Made by a program: the position numbers and the translations under genes. A stretch of DNA of 64,000 nucleotides. Source: Pseudomonas asplenii (lineage in GTDB: Bacteria > Pseudomonadota > Gammaproteobacteria > Pseudomonadales > Pseudomonadaceae). The stretch is from assembly GCF_900105475.1 (NCBI RefSeq), contig NZ_LT629777.1, positions 5,022,001 through 5,086,000 on the forward strand, given 5' to 3'. The notes below the pieces were generated by a model that did not search any database, was not told the DNA's origin, and saw only the letters and a program-made list of their open reading frames with translations. Positions 62,819-64,000 of the stretch are shown here, piece by piece (position 1 is the first letter of the stretch; every line of letters begins with the position of its first letter).

Positions 62819-64000
62819 TCAAAAAGACAGCAGCCCGTGCCGCACCAGATACACCAGCATGCCGATCAAGCCACAACCGAACAGCACCGGAATCACCCCA
62901 CGCTTGAACCTGAACAGGGCAACGGCGGCCGCTACGCAGATGATCAGCGACGGCCAGTCGGTACCGTGCTCGATGCCGTTCGGCCAGAACACGTGGTAGG
63001 CGAAGAACAGCGCCAGGTTGACGATCACCCCGACCACCGCCGCAGTGATGGCGGTCAACGGCGCGGTGAACTTCAGTTCGTTGTGGGTGGATTCCACCAA
63101 CGGCCCGCCCGCCAGGATGAACAGGAAAGAAGGCAGGAAGGTGAACCAGGTCACCAGGCTGGCGGCCACCGCCCCGGCGAGAAACGGCTGGTCGGCACCA
63201 AACATCGGCTGCACGTAGCCGCCGACGAACCCCACGAACGCCACCACCATGATCAACGGCCCCGGCGTGGTCTCGCCCAGGGCCAGGCCGTCGATCATCT
63301 GGGTGGGCGACAGCCAGCCATAATGGCCGACCGCCCCCTGGTAGACGTAGGGCAGCACCGCGTAGGCGCCGCCGAAGGTCAGCAAGGCGGCCTTGGTAAA
63401 GAACCAGCCCATTTGCGTCAGCGTTCCCTGCCAGCCGAAGGCGGCGGTCAGCAGGCCCATGGGCAGCGTCCAGAGCACCACGCCGATCACCAGCAGACGC
63501 AACAGATGCCCCCAGCGAAAGCGTGCGTGCTCGGGCGTGGGTGTGTCGTCGTCGATCAACGCGGGGCCATGGCTCGCCTTCGCCGCGGCATGCCCACCGC
63601 CAATGACGAACTGGCCCGGCAGGAAACGTCCGCCCAGGTAACCCAGCAACGCCGCCTCCAGGACAATGGCCGGGAACGGCACATCGAGGGCAAAGATCGC
63701 GACGAAGGCCGCCGCCGCGATGGCCCATAACCAGGCATTCTTCAGCGCTCGCGAACCGATCCGGTGGGCGGCGTGCAGCACGATGGCGGTGACGGCAGGC
63801 TTGATCCCATAGAAGAGGCCGGCCACGACCGGCACCTCGCCGAACGCCACGTAGATCCAGGCCAGGGCGATCAGGATGAACAACGACGGCAGCACAAACA
63901 GTACCCCGGCGATCACCCCGCCCCAGGTGCGGTGCATCAGCCAGCCGATGTAGGTGGCGAGCTGTTGCGCCTCCGGGCCCGGCAGCAACATGCAGTAGTT
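62819..64000 (-). CDS. chrA: Chromate transporter ChrA (two-domain), 5' end beyond window
   Basis: The frame is open to the right edge, so the first residues are missing; 393 codons plus stop are visible. The first visible residues include LLPGPEAQQLATYIGWLMH, the conserved ChrA block after helix 1, and a second copy of the fold follows with AVLPYVYQGAVGHYGW and LGETTPGPLIMVVAFVGFVGG (the TTPGP motif). Two homologous halves with about ten helices mark a long-chain CHR protein that expels chromate. A charged linker of about 30 residues separates the halves. No chrB regulator is visible. The lone internal ATG at 63991 is not the start. Confidence 0.92.
   Translation of the reverse strand, partial: NYCMLLPGPEAQQLATYIGWLMHRTWGGVIAGVLFVLPSLFILIALAWIYVAFGEVPVVAGLFYGIKPAVTAIVLHAAHRIGSRALKNAWLWAIAAAAFVAIFALDVPFPAIVLEAALLGYLGGRFLPGQFVIGGGHAAAKASHGPALIDDDTPTPEHARFRWGHLLRLLVIGVVLWTLPMGLLTAAFGWQGTLTQMGWFFTKAALLTFGGAYAVLPYVYQGAVGHYGWLSPTQMIDGLALGETTPGPLIMVVAFVGFVGGYVQPMFGADQPFLAGAVAASLVTWFTFLPSFLFILAGGPLVESTHNELKFTAPLTAITAAVVGVIVNLALFFAYHVFWPNGIEHGTDWPSLIICVAAAVALFRFKRGVIPVLFGCGLIGMLVYLVRHGLLSF

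Noticed and set aside
63991..63991. ATG at 63991 as the start of chrA
   Set aside because: It lies within a conserved ChrA block (LLPGPEAQ) and the frame continues to the window edge; the true start is outside.

Overview
The window looks like a chromosomal segment of a Pseudomonas of the P. fluorescens group. The evidence is high-GC DNA with dense, often overlapping operons, fluorescens-type REP/REPIN repeats (GTGGGAGC.GGCTTGC and GTAGGAGC.GGCTTGCCCGCGA types), an arn lipid-A modification operon, and an AprX/AprDEF/lipase secretion locus. The species call is an inference. No CRISPR array, prophage, insertion sequence or rRNA gene was seen. One tRNA gene (Gln, UUG) is present.

Left part (1-11.6 kb): a truncated MFS exporter, then a tightly overlapping operon arnC-arnA-arnD-arnT-arnE-arnF-ugd that makes and attaches L-Ara4N to lipid A. 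arnB is not in its usual first position. A second ArnT-like membrane glycosyltransferase follows. Next (11.6-23.6 kb, minus strand) is an extracellular enzyme locus: three tandem serralysin-type metalloproteases, a periplasmic inhibitor, the type I exporter aprD-aprE-aprF and a family I.3 lipase. The second and third proteases and their upstream spacers are related to each other. Hairpins follow each protease gene and aprF. CANGGANG-type RsmA/RsmE boxes overlap the ribosome binding sites of aprX and aprD.

Middle (24-41 kb): an AraC regulator with a LysE exporter, a CPBP membrane protease, tRNA-Gln, a reverse transsulfuration pair (cystathionine beta-synthase and gamma-lyase), a small conserved-looking ORF and a patatin-like phospholipase. 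A two-component system lies divergent to an exported methionine sulfoxide repair module (Tat-exported MsrB, DipZ-like thiol conduit, membrane-anchored MsrA). Then come opgD (periplasmic glucan) and a second two-component system.

Right part (41-64 kb): a DUF4432 epimerase-like protein, GNAT, a lipoprotein, a thioesterase, and an ABC ATPase/FtsX permease/lipocalin-like operon. These are followed by orphan phnN, several MFS carriers, an MFS plus solute-binding protein plus LysR group, a remnant of an M48-type protease gene, and a secreted polygalacturonase-pectin methylesterase fusion. The segment ends with a YcaD-like MFS, DUF3079, a divergent LysR/SDR pair, a structured RNA leader with an internal terminator in front of a small DUF3077/DUF6124-like protein, and a truncated chromate transporter. 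Overall this is an environmental, plant-associated gene set: degradative exoenzymes and their secretion, envelope modification and repair, and small-molecule export.
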